Below, piece after piece: positions 62,166 to 64,000 of a DNA stretch of 64,000 bases (the stretch's first letter is position 1; every line of letters starts with the position of its first letter). The stretch is taken from contig RZUM01000001.1 in NCBI GenBank assembly GCA_004193205.1, forward strand, positions 186,001 through 250,000, in the 5' to 3' direction. The translations under genes and the position numbers were made by a program. Source of the stretch: Gordonia sediminis. GTDB lineage: Bacteria > Actinomycetota > Actinomycetes > Mycobacteriales > Mycobacteriaceae. The notes beneath the pieces were generated by a model. That model was given only the letters and a program-made list of their open reading frames with translations. It had not been told where the DNA came from and ran no database searches.

Positions 62166-63436
62166 ACCCCGTACCGCTTGTCCAACAACCGGATTCGGCC
62201 GCCGACGACCGCCCGGTCGGGATGACCCGGCGGCAGCCGGTGCTCGAGGCGGCGCCACGCGACCAGGTCATCGCGACCGAGCACCGACGACGTCCACTTG
62301 CGCAACACCCCGACGTCACCCTCGGCGATGATCCGCGACCGCACGTCCTCGCGGATCTCCTCGAACAGGTCGGCAATGCCCGGCGCCGACGACTCGGCCA
62401 GCAGCCCGCCGCGTCCGAGCTCGTCGATGACCGCGGCGAGGTTACCGTGTTCGGCCACCCGACGCCGAATGTCGGAGACGTCCGACCGCAGGTCGGCGGT
62501 CAGCCGGTAGGGCCGGGATTCGACCACGTCGTTGCCCAGATCTCTTCTCAGGCGTGAGATCTCGGCACGAACCGTGACCGGGTCGAGGCCGTCCTCGGCG
62601 AGCAGCAGGGCGAGTTGTTCGGTGTTGAGGCCTTCGGGGTAGGCCTGCAGCAGAATCAGGATCTCGGCGTGCCGGCGCGACAGGGTCCGCTCACCGGTTG
62701 CATCCCCCTCCCGACGCCACCGGTAGGCGCCACCCAGGACGGTGAGCGTCGCCCCCTCGGCCACGGCGAAGGTGGCGGGGTCGCCGAGGTCGACGGCCCG
62801 GGACTGCAGTTCGCGTTCCACGGCCGCGACGACGGACCGGACCGCGGCCAGCGCGAAGGGGGCGGCCACCTCGCGACCACCTGTCACGTCGATGACGCCG
62901 ATGACGTGTCCGGTGGCCGGGTCGTGCACCGGGGCGGCCGCGCAGCTCCACTCCTGCACCGGGCCGGCGAAGTGTTCGGGGCCCACCACCTGCACACTCT
63001 TGTCGACGGCCAGCGCGAGCCCGGGTGCGTTGGTGCCCACCACGTCCTCGCTCCACAGCGAACCCTCGACGAAGTTGATGTCGGCCGCCTTGTCCCGCGC
63101 ATCGGTGGCACCCTCGACCCACAGCAACCGGCCCGCCTGGTCGGTCAACGCGACGACCACACCCGAATCGGCGATGTCGTCGAGCATCAACGACTGCACG
63201 AGCGGCCGCACGGCGGTGATCGGATGCGTGTCGCGGTACTCGGCGAACTGGGCGGCGGTCATCTCCGCGCCGCCGTTGTCGGGAACCGCCTCCCCCGGAT
63301 TGACTCCCTTGCTGACCGACCGGGCCCAGGACTCACGGACCACCGACCGCACCGAATCGTCGGGCGGGGTGATGCCCGACATGAAGTCTTCCCAGGCTTG
63401 GCGGACGCGCGAGGACGCCGAGGCTGAATCGGTCAT
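62162..63436 (-). CDS. GAF-domain transcriptional regulator
   Basis: The 424-residue protein has an N-terminal region with RESWARSVSKGVNP, a GAF sensor domain (about 90-215; VALTDQAGRLLWVEG, WSCAAAPVHDPATGHVIGVIDVTG in part), and a C-terminal winged-helix-like domain (RTLSRRHAEILILLQAYPEGLN). It lacks the AAA+ and Fis domains of the related acetoin activators (AcoR type). Such regulators in actinobacteria often stand near alcohol or aldehyde dehydrogenase genes, but none is visible here. The signal is unknown. Confidence 0.83.
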   Translation of the reverse strand: MTDSASASSRVRQAWEDFMSGITPPDDSVRSVVRESWARSVSKGVNPGEAVPDNGGAEMTAAQFAEYRDTHPITAVRPLVQSLMLDDIADSGVVVALTDQAGRLLWVEGATDARDKAADINFVEGSLWSEDVVGTNAPGLALAVDKSVQVVGPEHFAGPVQEWSCAAAPVHDPATGHVIGVIDVTGGREVAAPFALAAVRSVVAAVERELQSRAVDLGDPATFAVAEGATLTVLGGAYRWRREGDATGERTLSRRHAEILILLQAYPEGLNTEQLALLLAEDGLDPVTVRAEISRLRRDLGNDVVESRPYRLTADLRSDVSDIRRRVAEHGNLAAVIDELGRGGLLAESSAPGIADLFEEIREDVRSRIIAEGDVGVLRKWTSSVLGRDDLVAWRRLEHRLPPGHPDRAVVGGRIRLLDKRYGV

Positions 63437-63614
63437 GCGCCCTCCGTCAATCTTGCGGCAACCTGCTCGGGTTGTGATCGGATCGCTTGTGACCCGAGCA
63501 ACACCACGTGTTCATGTCAGGTTAGCGCGCCCTGCCCTGACGGATCGGCCGAGACCGGGTCGAGGTCGTCGGCAGAACCCCGCATGAGCACGACAGATCG
63601 TTTACGCTTCGCTC

Positions 63615-64000
63615 GTGAAGCGCGTTCTGTTGTCGATCGCAGCTCTCGTGCTGACCCTCATCGGGCTCGTCCTTCCGATGTCGCTGTTCCCTGGCTCGAC
63701 CGAGACCGTCGGCACCGACCCGGTGACGATCACCGACTACCGGGCGACCTACGACGTTTCCGCCGACGGGCAGATGGCGGCCACCGAAACCATCACCGCC
63801 GATTTCCCATCCGGCCGCCACGGGATCTTCCGATTCTGGGATGTCACCGACGCCACCGACTCCTCGATCCGGTACCTGCCCCGCGACATCCACGTCGCCC
63901 TCGACAACGGCCGCGTGCCCGTCGAGATGAGCTGGCAGAAAGGCAAACGGTTCCGGGTCGCGAAGATCGGCGATCCCGACAGCTACCTGACGCCGGGCGT
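63615..64000 (+). CDS. DUF2207 membrane protein (N-terminal part)
   Basis: The frame starts at GTG and runs off the right edge. It begins with a signal or anchor helix (VKRVLLSIAALVLTLIGLVL), followed by TDYRATYDVSADGQMAATETI and GRHGIFRFWDV, the extracytoplasmic domain of DUF2207 proteins. Members usually continue to two or more C-terminal membrane helices and a Gly/Ser tail not visible here. No ribosome site is present, but TACGCT six bases before the GTG fits a leaderless transcript. Function is unknown. Confidence 0.8.
   Translation, partial: MKRVLLSIAALVLTLIGLVLPMSLFPGSTETVGTDPVTITDYRATYDVSADGQMAATETITADFPSGRHGIFRFWDVTDATDSSIRYLPRDIHVALDNGRVPVEMSWQKGKRFRVAKIGDPDSYLTPG

Overview
The window is GC-rich, densely coded actinobacterial chromosome. 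It most resembles a mycolic-acid-containing member of the Mycobacteriales, and Gordonia fits best. The evidence is the block murT-gatD ... recR-ybaB ... SRPBCC / FAD oxidoreductase / cyclopropane-fatty-acid-synthase-like methyltransferase / dnaX / aspartate aminotransferase / SRP RNA / tRNA-Ser, which I recall as the gene order of Mycobacterium tuberculosis Rv3712-Rv3722c. A hemophore-like secreted protein, many FadD and acyl-CoA dehydrogenase genes and many GTG starts agree with this. The genus is inferred, not proven.

Layout. 1-3.3 kb: end of a membrane glycosyltransferase-like gene, then a TetR regulator divergent from a drug-efflux MFS gene and a nitroreductase. 3.3-9.2 kb: hemophore-related protein, FUSC transporter, leuA behind a probable leucine attenuator with a leaderless leader peptide, and a large membrane protein. 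9.3-13.4 kb: secreted lipase, two small proteins, LysR regulator with divergent luciferase-like oxidoreductase, and a small secreted protein. 13.3-15.5 kb: an IS607-family element with intact TnpB and frameshifted serine recombinase. 15.5-19.7 kb: vanillate-type module (MFS carrier, VanB reductase, VanA oxygenase, PadR regulator). 19.8-21.9 kb: EamA carrier facing an esterase. 21.9-29.7 kb: murT-gatD, a mini zinc-ribbon gene coupled to a family 5 uracil-DNA glycosylase, a P-loop kinase, two tandem secreted hydrolases separated by a recR remnant, recR and ybaB.

29.7-41.9 kb: small hypothetical gene, tandem repeats, pseudouridine synthase, SRPBCC protein, lipid-modification pair, dnaX, fatty-acyl ligase, GT87 enzyme, aminotransferase, SRP RNA and tRNA-Ser(GGA). 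42-50 kb: Tat-exported Rieske lipoprotein and FadD36-like ligase, then a minus-strand catabolic operon (HpaB-like hydroxylase, two acyl-CoA dehydrogenases, homogentisate-dioxygenase-like enzyme, HMG-CoA lyase) divergent from a TetR gene. 50-55 kb: TetR with operator-flanked quinone oxidoreductase, GNAT, DUF429 protein and TrpB2. 55-59 kb: citrate-type transporter with its two-component system. 59.2-60.3 kb: a 156-bp tandem array of inverted repeats. 60.3-64 kb: dinB with a LexA box, methyltransferase, GAF regulator and the start of a DUF2207 protein.

Most genes are housekeeping or ordinary catabolic genes. The unusual material lies between genes: a decayed recR copy marking a tandem gene duplication, mirrored 21-bp repeats behind two convergent genes, two arrays of one palindromic repeat family, and the damaged IS607 element that still carries an apparently complete RNA-guided nuclease gene. 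I saw no phage, CRISPR array, antiphage island or secondary-metabolite cluster.
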